NCBI GenBank assembly: GCA_027625915.1
Contig: JANTQA010000047.1
Location: 124,001 to 188,000 of the forward strand
Source: Anaeramoeba flamelloides
Lineage: Eukaryota; Metamonada; Anaeramoebidae
Length of the DNA stretch: 64,000 bases
Direction of reading: 5' to 3'
The notes beneath the pieces are model-generated. The model was not told the DNA's origin and searched no databases. It was given only the letters and a program-made list of their open reading frames with translations. Shown here in pieces: positions 1-13,588 of the stretch. Each line of letters begins with the position of its first letter. Positions within the stretch are counted from its first letter, which is position 1. The position numbers were made by a program, and so were the translations under genes.

Positions 1-175
1 AAAAGTATCCGTTAAGGTTTAATAAATTGAAATATAAAGTGAATTGAGAAAAAATATTTGAAAACCTATTCTAAGTGCTGAAGATATTACCTAAAACATT
101 TACTTTTCATTTTTTTTTAACACAGATCATCAAAATTTTCTATTTGATTTTATTTTTATTCGCTTGACATAGTTA

Positions 176-3150
176 ATGTTTGGAAACAAAAAAGAATTAG
201 AAAAAGAAAAATACAAGAAACAAGAGCAAGAGCAAAAAAAAGAGCAAGGACAAGAAAAAGAAGAAGAAAAAGAGCAAGAACAAGAAAAAGAGCAAGATCA
301 AGAAAAAGAGCAAGATCAAGAAAAAGAGCAAGATCAAGAAAAAGAAAAAGAGCAAGATCAAGAAGGTATTAATAACGATTTTTGTTCAAACTCCTCTTTT
401 AAGAATCAGTCAGAAGCTGATCATTCAAAAAAAATGATTGGAAATGTCTCAAAAATGACGAAAGAAAAATTAGAGAAATCAATCAAAAAGATTCCAAATT
501 ATTTGGAAAAAATGAAAAATGGGAAACTTAAAGAGAAATATCAAGCAACACGAAAAATCAGAATACTCTTAAGTATTGAGAAGGATCCACCAATTCAAAT
601 CATTCTAAAATGCGAAGGAATTTTCGCAACTCTAGATCACTTTTTGGAAATAGACGAAAAACCTGAATTGCAATTTGAAGCGTTGTGGTGTTTAACGAAT
701 ATTCTTTCAGGATCAACAGAAGATGTTGAAAAGGTGATTCAAACAGGAAGCTTACCTAAAATTTGTAATCTCATTGATTCAAAAAATGTCGATCTTCAAG
801 AGCAATCAATTTGGGCAATTGGAAACATAGCCGGCGACTGTCTCAAGTATCGAGATCGAGTCTTAGAGCATGATGTAATTCCTAAGATGATAGAGATACT
901 GAAATCTGATCCCACGACTCAGCTTTTAAGATGCACACTCTGGTCATTGGTGAACCTCTTTAGGCACAAACCACAACCAAAAATTAGTGAAATGTCGGAC
1001 TTAATATCCTTTGTCTGTTCTCATTTGAATAACGAAAACACAGAAATTGTTTGTGAATCATGCTATTTACTTTGTTATTTGTCTGACAATGACCATGATA
1101 TTATTGAACACCTTACGAAGAATGATATTTGTAAAAAAATGGCAGAGTTGTTAAAGCATCCTTCGCGGGGAATAAGAGCACCTACTATAAATTTCTTCGG
1201 CAATATTGTTGCAGGTAGTACTGAACAAACACAAGTGGCTCTTAATTGTGGTATCTTACCGCAACTATACAAACTCTTGCTCACGGACAAAGTAAATAAT
1301 AGGTAAATTCTCTCTTCTATAAAAAAAAAAAAAAATCACTTAACTGAAGAATCTAAAAACAATGGATACTTCAAAAAGCCTGCAAGAATCATTTTTTTTT
1401 GATCAATATTGTCATTAACAATATAAATCCCAAAATGTGGATACCCCTATATTTTAGAGATAAACATCTAAAAATTATTGAGTAACTATTCATGATTATG
1501 ATTGAGAAAGAAAGCTAAAAAATTAATTTGAAATATATCGCACTAAAAACGAATGATGTATTTTGTAATTAATTTCTTTTCTTTTGATTGTCTAAAAATA
1601 TTTTCTTTACAAACTATGGACTGTAAAGACAACTTTAAACATCTGAAAGAATAAAATTAATACATATACAAGATTAAAAAAATATAAAAGAACCGACAAC
1701 GAATTTCTAAAACAATACATTGAAAATTTTATTGAACCAATTCTCAACTGATCCTTAGCTCAACAACAAAATTTTTATTCTCTATTTATTCAGTAATCCC
1801 AATATTTCTATTTTTTTAAACTCAGAATTGAGATAATAAAGAAAAAGCTCATTAATTGTCTTGAATGGTAAATTTTGCTTCAATAAACAAGTACTACAAA
1901 TCCAAAAAAATAAAATTTATTTAATTGTTCTTTATGAAAATATTAGAGGATCAATAAAGGGGGGGGGGGGGTATGTATTCTTAACTTATTATGGTATTTC
2001 ATAAGAATATTATAATGTTTCGAGTTGTTTTTTTAAAAAAAACACATTGAATAGGAATTTTTATTATTTTCTAAAACACTTTGGTAAAATTTGATAACCA
2101 ATTAAGCACCAAAACATCTGTGAAAAGTATAAATAACAACCAACACTTTAAATAATAATCAATAACATGCTAGATCTTGAGAAATGAAGTTAATTTATTA
2201 ATCGGAGTTAAACACTAAAAAATCTTTTTAATAAAGTACATCAATTGAACAACAAGATCTATTGCAATTTTAATCCTTTTAGTAAAGTTTACGAGTGAAA
2301 TTTTCCAAAATTTCGTAAAAGGGGTTTTTAAAATATAACTTAAACATTATTGCCCTTTAATTCAAAAATATACAACAACAAGAACAACAAAAAAAAAAGA
2401 AAAAAAAAAAAAATCTCCCCAATTCAACGAAAATGTAACTAAAAAATTAAAAATATAATTTTGATATTAAAATTTAAAATCTAAATCATTTTTACCAATT
2501 TAAAAAGAATTGAATACCTTACAACCCGTGAAAGGTATTTGATTATTTTCCAATTTACTTTTCAATTTTATCAAAATCCTTTTGTATTATAAATTTTTCC
2601 CGAAGTAACCAAAATTAAACTGTAAAATATTTACATAATTATTAAAAGAAAAGACCCCAAGAAAATAAAACACTTTTATTTACCATTTGTAAAAACAATG
2701 AAATCAGCCACAATATTTTTTTTTTTTTTTTTTTTTTTTATTAATCAATTTACAATATATCTAAAAGACTAACTAAAAATAAATTAGATTTGAATTTCCA
2801 GTAAGTTTTTCAATTAATTATGAAGATGTTTACATTTTTTTTTTCAGTTCTACATTTACCAAACGATTAAAATGAGATCGATTTGGGTTTTTGATTACAA
2901 CTGAATGTCTTATAAAAGCTATTACAATGTGAAAAATAAAGTAAGACATAAAAACAATAAAATTTTGACAACATCTAATTTGATATTTATCAAACTCTCT
3001 TTTCCTTGTTTTACTTTTTTCCAAGGTTGTTTCTAAAATATCCAAACAAAGTATTTATTAAGAGTAATAAACTATTCCAATCTATTAATTATTATCTAAT
3101 TTCCCCAATCTGGAAATAAAAAGACAGATAATCTCACCCATTTCTTTTTC

Positions 3151-3199
<49 letters not shown>

Positions 3200-3338
3200 G
3201 TATCTGTGTTATCTTTCTCGTTTCTTTTCAGTCTTATAAATATTTTATCCATCACTTTGATATTAAATTTTATTATTTTAATGTATTATAACAAATAACG
3301 GTCTCTTTAGCCTTTTTGAATAGATCTTGTGAATACAT

Positions 3339-3371
<33 letters not shown>

Positions 3372-4697
3372 AAATGAAAAAGAAAATGAATAATCGTTTT
3401 GATAAAAAAGTTAAAATGAAAAAAAAAAAATGAAATTTTAAAAATTCTTTTAATCTTTGATAGTTATTATTATTATTTTTTTTATTTATTTTTTTTTTTT
3501 TCAAGTAGCTTTATTATGGGTGGAGATAACTTTGACTATTATAGTAATCCACTATTTTTAACTCTTTAAAATTTATATTTAATATACAATTTATAAATAT
3601 ATATATAAATTTTCAAATGAAAAAGAATGTTGGTAAAAAAATTGAGTTTCATGTTATACTATTCAATCAAAAAATTTCAAAAAAAAAAAAAAAAAAACAA
3701 CATTTTTGGTCTCAAGAATGAACTCTAATATTTATGAAAGATGATTTCTTTCAATTGTATCTGATTAAGAGCAAGACATTATATCAAAATCTACTCGATT
3801 TCAAAAATTGTGACTAACTTTTAAAAATAAATTGAAAATAAAAAAAATTATTCTTTAGTAAACAAAGACAACTAACGATTAAAGTCTTTTAATAATTCTT
3901 TTTTAATATATTCTAAACAATATTATACTCTCATATTTTAAACATTATAAAAAATAAAATTAAAAGTTAAAAAAAAGTGAGTCAAAATTATTGAAATGAG
4001 CATTACCGAAATTTTTTACTATTCTTTCACTAAGAAAAAAAAATGCTTAACAAAAAAATCTATAGAGAATCAATCATTACACTTGAAAATGCTTGTAAAA
4101 TCGTGGTTTTCTTAGTGTTTATTGAATTTTTATAAGATCTTTGTGTTTTTTCAATTGTAATTACGTAACAAAAAAAGAAGAAGAAACAGAAAAAGAAAAA
4201 ATGAAAAAAGAAAATGAAAAAAGAAAACGAAAAACAAATTTTCAATCTTTATTTATATTCAGATTATATTAATTAAATATTAATAAAAAAAAAAAAAAAA
4301 ATTAAATTTTGAAAAAATTAAATTTTGAAAAAATGATTTTCATCAAAAAATTTAAAAATCAATTTTATTGAGAATATTGGATTAAACCCTTAAAATGACT
4401 TCTATTAACATTATAAAGTGATTCACAATTTTTGAAATTTAGTTTTATTTTTACTGGAAAAAAATATTTACAATTAAAATGTTATAGAGATAAAAAATGA
4501 ACTTTATAACATGATTATAATGGTTCATGGCCACTCAATAATTTCTAGATATTTGTATCTAAAAATAGGGCCATATCCACTTTTTGCGAAATTTAACCAA
4601 TATTTTCAATTGATCAAAAATATTAATTAAAAAACTTTAGCACAACAAAAGTGTGAAAATGAATATGAATACAAATATGAATGCCTTAAAATAATTG

Positions 4698-4728
<31 letters not shown>

Positions 4729-5255
4729 CTATTTAATTAATATAATCTTAATATAAATAAAGATTGAAAATTTGTTGGTGTCTTTCTAATATTTCTACTG
4801 GTTCTCCCGAACAAATCCAAGAAGTAATTGATCACAAATTTGTTCCACTTATTATTGAAATCTTTAACAAGGATACTTATCACGTTAGAAAAGAGTCAGC
4901 ATGGGTGATCTCAAATTTAGTTTATATGGCAAATTTTAAACAAATAAGTTATTTAATTAATAACGGCGTCATTGATGTTTTGTGTGGTATACTCATCTTC
5001 AAGGAAGTTGAACTTGTTAAATCTAGTTTGGAATCTTTAGAAAAAATATTTAAATTTGATAAATATGCCACAGAAATTTTAAAAATGAAAGACAATCAAT
5101 GTATTCAAAAGATTAATGAAATTGGTGGGATCGAAAAAATTTATATCTTATGCAATAATCACAATCAATATGTCGCTAAATTATCACAAGAGATTTTGTA
5201 TACATATTTCCCCAATTTTGAATTAAATTTTAGTGAAGATGAAGAAGAGTTTTAA
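176..5255 (+). CDS. importin-alpha (karyopherin-alpha), two exons
   Basis: Importin-alpha is the adaptor that binds classical nuclear localisation signals and carries cargo through nuclear pores with importin-beta. Exon 1 is 176-1302 and exon 2 is 4763-5255. The splice (AG|GTAAAT donor, AAAG acceptor) joins in frame as NNR/LKICW and gives 539 residues, the normal length for the family. Armadillo repeats start near residue 100. The Trp/Asn pairs of the NLS groove are visible in LWCLTNI, IWAIGNIAGD, CWCLSNIS and AWVISNL, as are LLSIEKDPPIQ and YLSDND. The start is the ATG in an AT-rich leader. Oddity: residues 1-62 are a K/E/Q repeat built on an 18-bp unit (KEQDQE), and no Arg/Lys-rich importin-beta-binding domain is evident before the ARM repeats. 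Family assignment is very secure; loss of the IBB is inference, since an upstream exon could lie outside the window. Confidence 0.95.
1303..4762 (+). other. 3.46 kb intron of the importin-alpha gene
   Basis: The intron is defined by a GTAAAT donor and an AAAG acceptor that restore the importin frame. It is very AT-rich, with several poly-A and poly-T runs of more than 15 bases, a G10 run near 1960 and CTTTT repeats near 3145-3200. I see no gene, recognisable transposon or RNA in it. Confidence 0.85.
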
Positions 5256-8200
5256 GATAATGTTTATTAGATAATATTAATTAATAGGAAAAGATATTTT
5301 TTTTTTTACTATAAAGAAATATTTTCAATATAAAATAATTATTCAGTTAAAAGCCTTAATTCATTTTACTAATTTTTATTATTTTAATTTTTTCAACTGT
5401 TTTTTCTTTCTTTCTTTCTTTTTTTTTTTTATTATGTAATTCAAAAGAAAGAAAGTTTACTTTTTGTGATGTTGTAAATTATGTGATGATTTCTACAGTT
5501 TAATAAAATTCCTATTTATATATAGCTGTTTAATCAGTATTATACAAGATAACCTAATTTTTTTAAGAAATTTAATAAGATTGCCTATAAATCGAAAAAG
5601 AATAAAAGAATTCTTTGATTATCTCAATCACCACCCTAATGTGACTAAAATTCATAGTGGAAACTCCTAAATACCACTAGATAAATCTTTAAAACAAATT
5701 ATTTTAATAAATATTTTTTTTTTTTCAAAGTTTCTACATTTTAGATTAAAAATATTCAATCCAAGTGAACCATTTTTACTATTTTTATTGAAATAAAAGA
5801 GTTAATTAAGAAAAATATTATCAAAAAAAAAAAATAATAATCATTATTCAAATGAAAAATAAAGAGAAGGTATGAAAGGGATACCAAAAAATATAAATTC
5901 AAATTTCAATTTTAAATGATATCAAAAATATAAAAAAATATTCAAAGGTAATTAACCAAAAGTTGTAAAAAAAAAAAGTTTTTTTTTTAAATTGTGTTTT
6001 GTTACTTTAATAACCTCAAAAAGATTTTCCCTGTTTTAACATAATACTTCAAATAATTATATTCTTTCATTTAATTTGATTAAAAAATTACAATTGTAGA
6101 TTAATATGTCTAAACATATTATCTAAAATAAATTTTTTTTATTTGAATTTCTTTGTTTTGTCTCTTGTAATTGATATCGCAACAATATATATTGAAATGA
6201 TGATTATAGTAAGAAAATTTGAAAAAATTTGTTATAAATTTTTTGAGAATTAAGACTTTTTGCGAACTGAGATTCCATCCCTTTTAAATATCAAATTTTT
6301 TTTTTTTTTTTTTTTTATATATTTATTTATTTACATTATAATTAACAATTATTACTGATAGTTTGTCAAAATACATACAATATAACTAATAATCACGTAC
6401 AGTGGACCCTTTCGATTTATAAAAAATTTTTGCTACTTTCATCAAATAACAAATTTATTGGAATTTTTTAAACACGTTTGAAAACTTATTTTAAAGATCT
6501 TTTAACCAAACTTATGACTTTTTAAATTTGTTTAAATATATAAAACTTAATAATGCCACTAACTTTTTCAAAGCTTTGAGCCCTTTTAAAGAATTAAAAA
6601 GTTTCTGGATGTGTTGAAAAGGGTGTAAGCTTTGGAAAAGTTAGACGATAATTTGTAGTTCAATATTACTAGAAAATTTTTTACTAAATAATTAAAACAA
6701 TCGTCAGATATTCTCAACTAAAATAAAACCCTAGTGAATAATAACCTAAATAAGCAAAATTATTTGTTATTAGTGACAATTTCAGTATTTTCTATTTGTT
6801 AATCGTACGAAAATTTTTAAAATTAATATTTATGACAGGATTTAAATTTTTAAATTTCAAAAAATATTCGTTACATAAAATATGCTTATTTATTTTTCTA
6901 TTTCGTAGTTGAGGTTGTAATCATTTAAATAAAAGTGAATTTGAAGTATAAACCGACAATTCTCGTTCGTAAAATAGATTGTTTTCTTTAATAGATCTTG
7001 AATAAATTCAGAATTTGATGAATTTTTACTTTAGCTAATTTCATTGTCGTCTGTCATTAAATCGAAGTATTAATTCGGGACTTGTTTAGGGCTTTATAAC
7101 CCCCATTGAGATTTAATAATCCAATAATACGAATTTAATTTTTTTTTTCTTTTTGCAAAATTTATTTCTAAATCATTTTTTCTTTGTTTTTAACTTTGTA
7201 AAAAACAAAAAAACATAAATGAAAAAAACACAAAAAAAAAAAAAAAAAAAAAAAAAAATATTCAGAGAATTGGGAAGAATTTTTAATATTGATACAAGAA
7301 GAGATTTTTATTAAATCTTAATTTTTTAATAACAAAAAAAAAAAAAAAAGGAACAAGATGTTATTAGTTGCTTTTTCCTAATTTCTTTTAAAATATTATT
7401 AACAAATTTTTTTCTGAATAATTATTTTTGGGGTCTTAACCCATATGTTAACTCTTAGTTCTATTACTGAAATTAGACAAATTCCTTCTTTCACAACAAC
7501 CACAAGTATCTTTTTAAATAATTTTTTTTTACAACTTCTTTTGGTTTTTTGAATTCTTTCTCAAATACTATTTTTGAAAAAATGAAAAATTTTAAATGAT
7601 AAAATCAAAAACAAAAAAATTATATCTTTTGATTAATTATCAAAACAGTTATTGGTATTAATATGATGAATCAATCAAAGAATTGATATGAGAATCTTTA
7701 AATACTTTAACAAATATTAATGAAAACAGCCATTGGATCAATAAAATACCTTATGAATAATTTTCAAAAATTTAAAAATTTTTTATTAATATTTAAAAAT
7801 CTCAAAGGTTTTATTTGATAATTATTGATCTTTATTTATTTTATGATATGATCTACAGAGATTCAAATCCACATTGTTGATGGGATTGAAATTAATTAAC
7901 AGAAATAGACAAACTATTTCTTCAAATTTTGAAATATTTCTTATTTGTAGAAATTAATTTTGAATTGCAGTGTTTAACATTTTTGGATTTTTTTACTACA
8001 TAAGTTTTAAATGATCTTGACAAATCGAAATTAATCGTGTCTTATAAAATATTACTACTCAAGTAATTAATATTGTGATGAAGAAATTAGATTTTCAAAA
8101 AAAAACAATGAAAAAGGTAAAAATATATTTTTTTTGTGACTGCTCGCAAATTTGTACAAAAAAAAAAGTAAATTTCGCTAAATTGTAAATAAAAAATTCA

Positions 8201-8797
8201 ATTTTATTTGTGTCAATTTAGCAAATACTAGATTATGAATTTTTTTTTTTGGAAACATTATTTAAAAATTAAATTTTAAAGATCTTTTTCATCAGTTGGT
8301 CTTAATTGGAGATTTATTGAAAATTAAAAGAATTTGTTATAAAATTTTTCGCATTTTGTCGAAAAAAAGGAATTATAAAATATTGAAAATTAATTTTTAC
8401 TAAATGAAAAAATGATTTTGTGAAGTGGAAAAAAAAATTTTTTTAGAAAAGATTTTAGACTATAAAAAATACTAACATTAAGAGATTGAGAATTTTGTAA
8501 TCTTCCAAAAATTAAATTTTTCCCTTCTTGATTCTCAGTAAATAATTAACAGTTCATATAATTTCTTCAACTTTTACAAAAAAAATGAGCCTAACTAAAC
8601 TAAATTCCAAAAATTGAAGCACACCTTCAAAATTAATATAATTCCAAGAAAAGTAATATTTAACTCTTCAATAGAAATGTTAGGAATTAAAATAAAATAT
8701 TAAGAATTTTAAAGTTAATTATTTATCATTTTATCTTTATTTTTTGATTTTTTGATTTTTGTATTTTGTTTTGAATAAATACTCAAAGAAAATATAA
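5256..8797. other. AT-rich intergenic DNA, no gene seen
   Basis: Homopolymer and A/T-rich DNA with stops in all frames at short intervals. The only non-random-looking bit is a CAGTGGACCC-like sequence after a TA at about 6400, considered and rejected as a transposon end. Nothing else can be supported. Confidence 0.6.
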
Positions 8798-8971
8798 TTA
8801 GATTCAAAATTATTGAAAAAACATACTCAAGGTAAATCAATTCGAGAAATAAGTAGAGAATTAGAAATTGGTACAAAAAAGATTAGAGTTTGTATTAAGA
8901 ACTGGAATTCAGAAGGGAGACTTTCTAATAAAACAAGAGACCGAAAAAGAAGAAAAAAAAACATTCATTAA
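8798..8971 (+). pseudogene. helix-turn-helix transposase-like fragment
   Basis: A short open stretch of about 57 codons, ending in TAA, reads HTQGKSIREISRELEIGTKK followed by a second basic helix and an R/K-rich tail (TRDRKRRKK). The pattern GKSIREISRELxI is what is seen in homeodomain-like HTH domains at the N-terminus of Tc1/mariner and related transposases. There is no start codon, and no DDE catalytic domain downstream. It is most likely the scrap of an old transposase. It could be tied to the TA-target MITEs of this window, but nothing shows this directly. Confidence 0.35.
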
Positions 8972-10779
8972 ATTCAAAGAGTAAAAGAATTTTGAGAAGG
9001 AGAAATGAAAATGATATTAATTTTGTAATTTTTTTTTTTTTTTGAATTGAAAAAAAAGGCCCATTTAATTTTTTTCAAAACCCTCAAAATCACTTTGAAA
9101 TAAGATTTAAATTTTTGGTTCTGTTCACATAAAAATTAAAAAAAATTCGGTTTTTATCAAAAAAACAATTTGAAATAGAAAAATCATGATATAAGGTGTA
9201 AATGGATGGATTTAGTTTTTATAGATGGGCGAATGGATAGTTTTTATTAATTTTTCTTTAAATAAAATTGAATTTTTTGGAAATCGTGTTCCAAAAATAG
9301 GGTCATTTTAATATTTTTTTATTTATTATTTTTTTATTTTAGAATATTAAATTACTAGATTATAAATAAATAGTCTTTATTTTAATAAATTTTTTTCAGA
9401 AATTTTATTATTTTAATGTTCAAGCATTATGTATTTTGAAGAATATTTTTATTAAATTAATTTTTTTTAGTTCTTCAATTTTTGGAATTGAGTTTATTAT
9501 TGATATTTTTTCTGAAACAAGATATTATGTTTAGAGGTTTGTTAAACTCTAGAGTCGTTCTTAATATTTTTAGTTAGTATTTGGGTACTTAAACTTGATT
9601 CTGAATTAAAATCAGAAGATAAAAAAAAACGAAACACATACAATAGAAAGTTGTTTTCATTGTTCGACTTACACTTGAGGATTTAAATGTATTCAAATAA
9701 AATAATGATACAAGCATTTTTTGATTTTTATGGTAGTAGAACTGAAAATCTAAAATAAACAATTTTTATGACATAATTTAAAAAGATATTAAATATTAAG
9801 AACTACTCATTCAACATTATTTTTATTGTATATTATTTTTTTTTTAATTTTTCTTATTTTTAAACCATTAAAAAGTCAAATTTTTTATGTGTTTAAATTT
9901 TGAGAATTTGTGAATTTCAAAATTCAAATTTATTTTAGAAATTAAGAATAATTGGAAATAATTTAAATAAAAAAAGGAGATTTTTAAATTTTTTATTACA
10001 AAATTGAATATGAAATCATTTAAAAATTAGCAGATCTCTCTCAATTTATAAATGAAAAATAAGGTAATATTTACAATTAAATTCAAAAATAATTATTTTT
10101 CTTCTTGTGTTAGACCCTTTAAATTTATTTTAATGGGAAAATATAATTAAAATAATATTGGTGAATCTTTTTTAAGGGATATTTGAAAATTTTTAGTTTA
10201 TATTTTTCTTAAATTTGAAAATAAAAAATAAACAATCAGTAATGTTGAACATTAAAAATGAAAGAATTTGAAAAAATGGTTTATTATTATTATTATTTAT
10301 TGAAAGGGGTAGTTAGAGAAAAAATCTATTTTTAGTGAAAAGAAGGAAGAGGAAAAATAAATAAATAAAAAATATTAAAAAAATTATATTATTTTTATAA
10401 CCAAATTAAAAAATTGTATTCTATCTTTAGGATTTTTTTTAATTAATGAAAATTAAATAAATTTTTTGTATTTTTTTCAAATAAAAAAAAAAATCGCCAT
10501 TAATTTTCAAGCGGGTTTCAGTTTTATTCCGTGAGTGTTCTTTGTTTTCTAGTTTTTGTTGAGTTTTATATGTTGTTTTTTTTTTTTTTTTTGAATAGAA
10601 AGAATTAAACAAAATGTTTGGGATTTACTAGACTTACAAAAGTAAAATGCATGTTTATAAAAATGGATTAAAATGTTTAAAAAATTCTTTCAAAAGAGAT
10701 ACATTCATAATGAATTTGTGGAATATTAATAAACTTGAAAATATTTATAATACCAAAAAAAAATATCATTATTAATATT
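8972..10779. other. AT-rich intergenic DNA, no gene seen
   Basis: Low-complexity A/T DNA with no frame worth calling and no recognisable repeat. It separates the HTH scrap from the dispersed repeat that starts near 10780. Confidence 0.55.
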
Positions 10780-10956
10780 ATTGAAGATTGGTTATACAAC
10801 AAAGTTACCTTCTGTTATGCCTGGTACCCTAAACTTGTATAACTAGTTTTTTTTTCCTTTTAATAATTTCGACAAAATTAGAACTCATAGAATAATTTTT
10901 CTTGAAAAAAAAGAAATTTACATACATACCTACATACATACATACACCCACACACA

Positions 10957-11001
<45 letters not shown>

Positions 11002-11800
11002 GTATATATATATATATATCTATATATATATAATTATAAACAGATAGATATGAATAGAGATATTAATATTATTACCGAACAATGGAAAAAAGAGAATTAA
11101 AAGAAAGAATGAATGAAAGAGAGAAAAAAAACGAAAAGAATAAGTAAAAACTTAATTACAATACTGGTTTGATGAGAATAAGTGTTTAATGGTGTATACT
11201 TTTTTTTTTTTTTCTATTATATAGCATATCGTATAAAGGAAATTAAGAGATCGATGATCTTCTTATGATTTTTTCCTTTTATGTTATATCTAACCAAGAA
11301 ATGGAGAGAAATGAAACATCACTAGTTAAATTTTTTAAATCAAGCTTTCAAAATATTTGAATCAATAGAGATCAAATGAAAATGTTTATTTATTGTATAT
11401 TTGTAATCAGAATAAATATATCTTTTCGAATTTTTTTAATTGTTTTTTTTTTGTTTTGCTTTTTTTTCTTTTTTATTTCTTTTTTTTTTTGATTTTTGTA
11501 ATACTAAATCTTTTTTACTAGTAATCCAATTACAAGATATTGTCTCGACAATTTTCACCCAGCCCTAGTACGCTACTAGACATATTGTTAGTAATGATTT
11601 TCTTTGTTTGGATAATTTGGTCTTGTAAGGTCTTTTCAGGTGTTTATTCGTTCAGGTTGATTTGGTTTAGATCATATATCTGATCAGATCGGTTCGATTC
11701 GGTTTGACTTTGTGTCGGATTTTTGATTTCTTCAGATCGGAAGGTTTAAGAGATTCTTTGCATAATTTTTTTCGTCCTGTTGCAAACACTCTTAAAAAAA
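10780..11800 (+). repeat. dispersed repeat family, copy A
   Basis: Diverged copy of a repeat also present at 26374-27230 and 52755-54175 in the same orientation. Landmarks shared in order: a CAACAAAGTTACCT-like start, TTTCCTTTTATGT, AATATTTGAA..ATAGATCAAATGAAA, a T-rich tract, ATTACAAGATA..CTCGACA, and a GATCAGATCGGTTCGATTCG-like end. In this copy a CA/TA microsatellite lies in the first third. No coding capacity is conserved between copies. Confidence 0.6.
10919..11032. repeat. CATA/CA/TA microsatellite
   Basis: Run of CATA units, then (CA)n, then (TA)n, inside copy A of the dispersed repeat. A second, longer CA/TA tract occurs at 30672-30817. Confidence 0.95.
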
Positions 11801-12644
11801 ATAAAATAAGGGAGGGACCTAACTATTAAAAGTATCCTATTCAACTTTTAAAAAGAATTTCAAAAGAGACAAAAGTGAAAAAAAAAATAAAAACATATTA
11901 AGATTGTTGTGAACACAAAAATTGTGATCAATTAATTAAAAAAAATAGTATCGAGAGGAGTTTATAATAACCAAGTGAGAAACAAATTGAAAAAACCTCT
12001 TGATAGGTCATTAAAGAATTAATGTTACATACAAAAAGAAATAATAAAATAAACATTTTATAAAGTTCAAATCATAATAATTAGATTCAAATATATTTTC
12101 ATTATTCATTTTTTTCATCATTATCATTCTGTTTATGTGGTTTTATTTTCTATTTTTTATAATATAATTTAAATTTTGGGAGAATTTAAATAAATTAAAA
12201 ATGAATAATAAATCTTGTGTTTGATAAAAACCAGAAACATCATTTTTTAAAAAACAATTGATTCAATTTTTTAGATTATTTTGATTAAAAGTTTTCACAA
12301 TCGTTTTTGCTTTTAAAAATGTTAAAAAAAGTGAGTTTGTTGTTGATGGTTTTGGAAGAGTATTTCTTGTTAATTTATTATTATTGGTTTCTATTTCATT
12401 ATTATTATTGTTAATGTTTTTGTTTTTTTGTATTGTTGCTGTTGTTGTTTTTATTAATATTATCATCACCATCATTGTTGTTGTTTGTCATACCTTTTGT
12501 TTTTTTTGGTATTTTCATTTTGAAAAGGAAAATTCAAATTCAAAAGATTTGAATTATAAAATTCGGATAAAAAAAATGGATAAAATTCAAGAATTGAATT
12601 GAAATAATCTGTAACTTGATTGATTGATGGGCTTTCGTTTCTTT

Positions 12645-12880
12645 TTATATTTTCATTTTCATTTTCTTTTCAATTTTTTTTTCTTTTTTATTCTCTTTTT
12701 CTTTTTCTTTGTAGTTTGCTTTTACTATATCTGATTGGAAAGTACTTTTATTTAAAATCATTTCTCGAAATAAATTGGATCTTAAACAAAGAATAAATTT
12801 GTTAATTTGAATTGATTTGATTTTCAAATTATCATTTTCATTTTCGTTTTCGTTTTCATTGTTTTTCGTTATCGGTTTTC
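12645..12880 (-). pseudogene. BTB-domain remnant with K/E-rich tail
   Basis: On the minus strand the frame reads QINKFILCLRSNLFREM and then a KEKEKENKKEKK tract. This matches the core of a BTB/POZ domain (the usual pattern is a His-Lys, a hydrophobic Ile-Leu, Arg-Ser, then Phe-Arg-x-Met), with Asn in place of the usual His. It is preceded on the same strand by more than 700 bp of K/E/N-rich but frame-broken sequence and by the LRR/ankyrin pseudogene at 13589-15062. It may be the 3' end of that gene or an independent BTB gene. The flanking frames are closed, so I call it a remnant. BTB domains act as dimerisation and cullin-adaptor modules. Confidence 0.4.
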
Positions 12881-13588
12881 TTTTGGTTCTGAGATTAATA
12901 TAAAGTTTTTTTTTTTTTTCGTAATTTTCCTTGTATTTGATTTAATTTTGAAAATCATTTAATAATTTTTCATTTGAAAAAAATATATTTTGATGAATTT
13001 TTCATTTTTTGTTTTTTTTTTTTTCTAATTTCTTTTAATTCTTTTTCTTTTTCTTCTTGTTTTTCTTTCTCTTATTTATTCTTCAAGAATTTTTCATTTT
13101 CATTTTTCTTGATTTTTTCTATTACTTTATTATTCTCATTTATTTTTAAAAAATTTTATCTTTTTGTGTGTTTTTTTTTTGTTTATTTCTCTTGATCTTG
13201 ATTGATTCTTTTTCTTATCATTATTTGTAGAATTTGTTTTTTCTTGAAAAATATTTTCCATTTCTGAATAATTTCCTTGTTTTTCATTACTGTTTTTGGT
13301 TTCTGGTATTTTTTTAAGAATGCTTTGTTTTCAGTTTTTTCTTCTTTGTTGATTCCTTTTTTTTTTTTTATTTTTTATTTTACTTGTGATTGATTATTAT
13401 TTTTTACTAATATCATTATTTTGAGAATCAATATTTTTATATGTAATCTTTTCCTTTTCTTGATTTGTTTCATTTTCATTACTGATTTTGGATCCTGTGA
13501 TTACTTTGGTTCCTTTTCTTGATTCTTTTCTTGTTTTTGTTTTTATTTTTTTTTCTGTTTCTTTTTCAATATTACTTGCTTTTTCTTC

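Noticed and set aside
6400-7085. TA followed by CAGTGGACCCTTTCGATTTA, like a pogo-type transposon end, with a weak inverted match near 7060
   Set aside because: The second end matches only in a short TTCGATTTA core and lacks a matching TA boundary; no transposase between.
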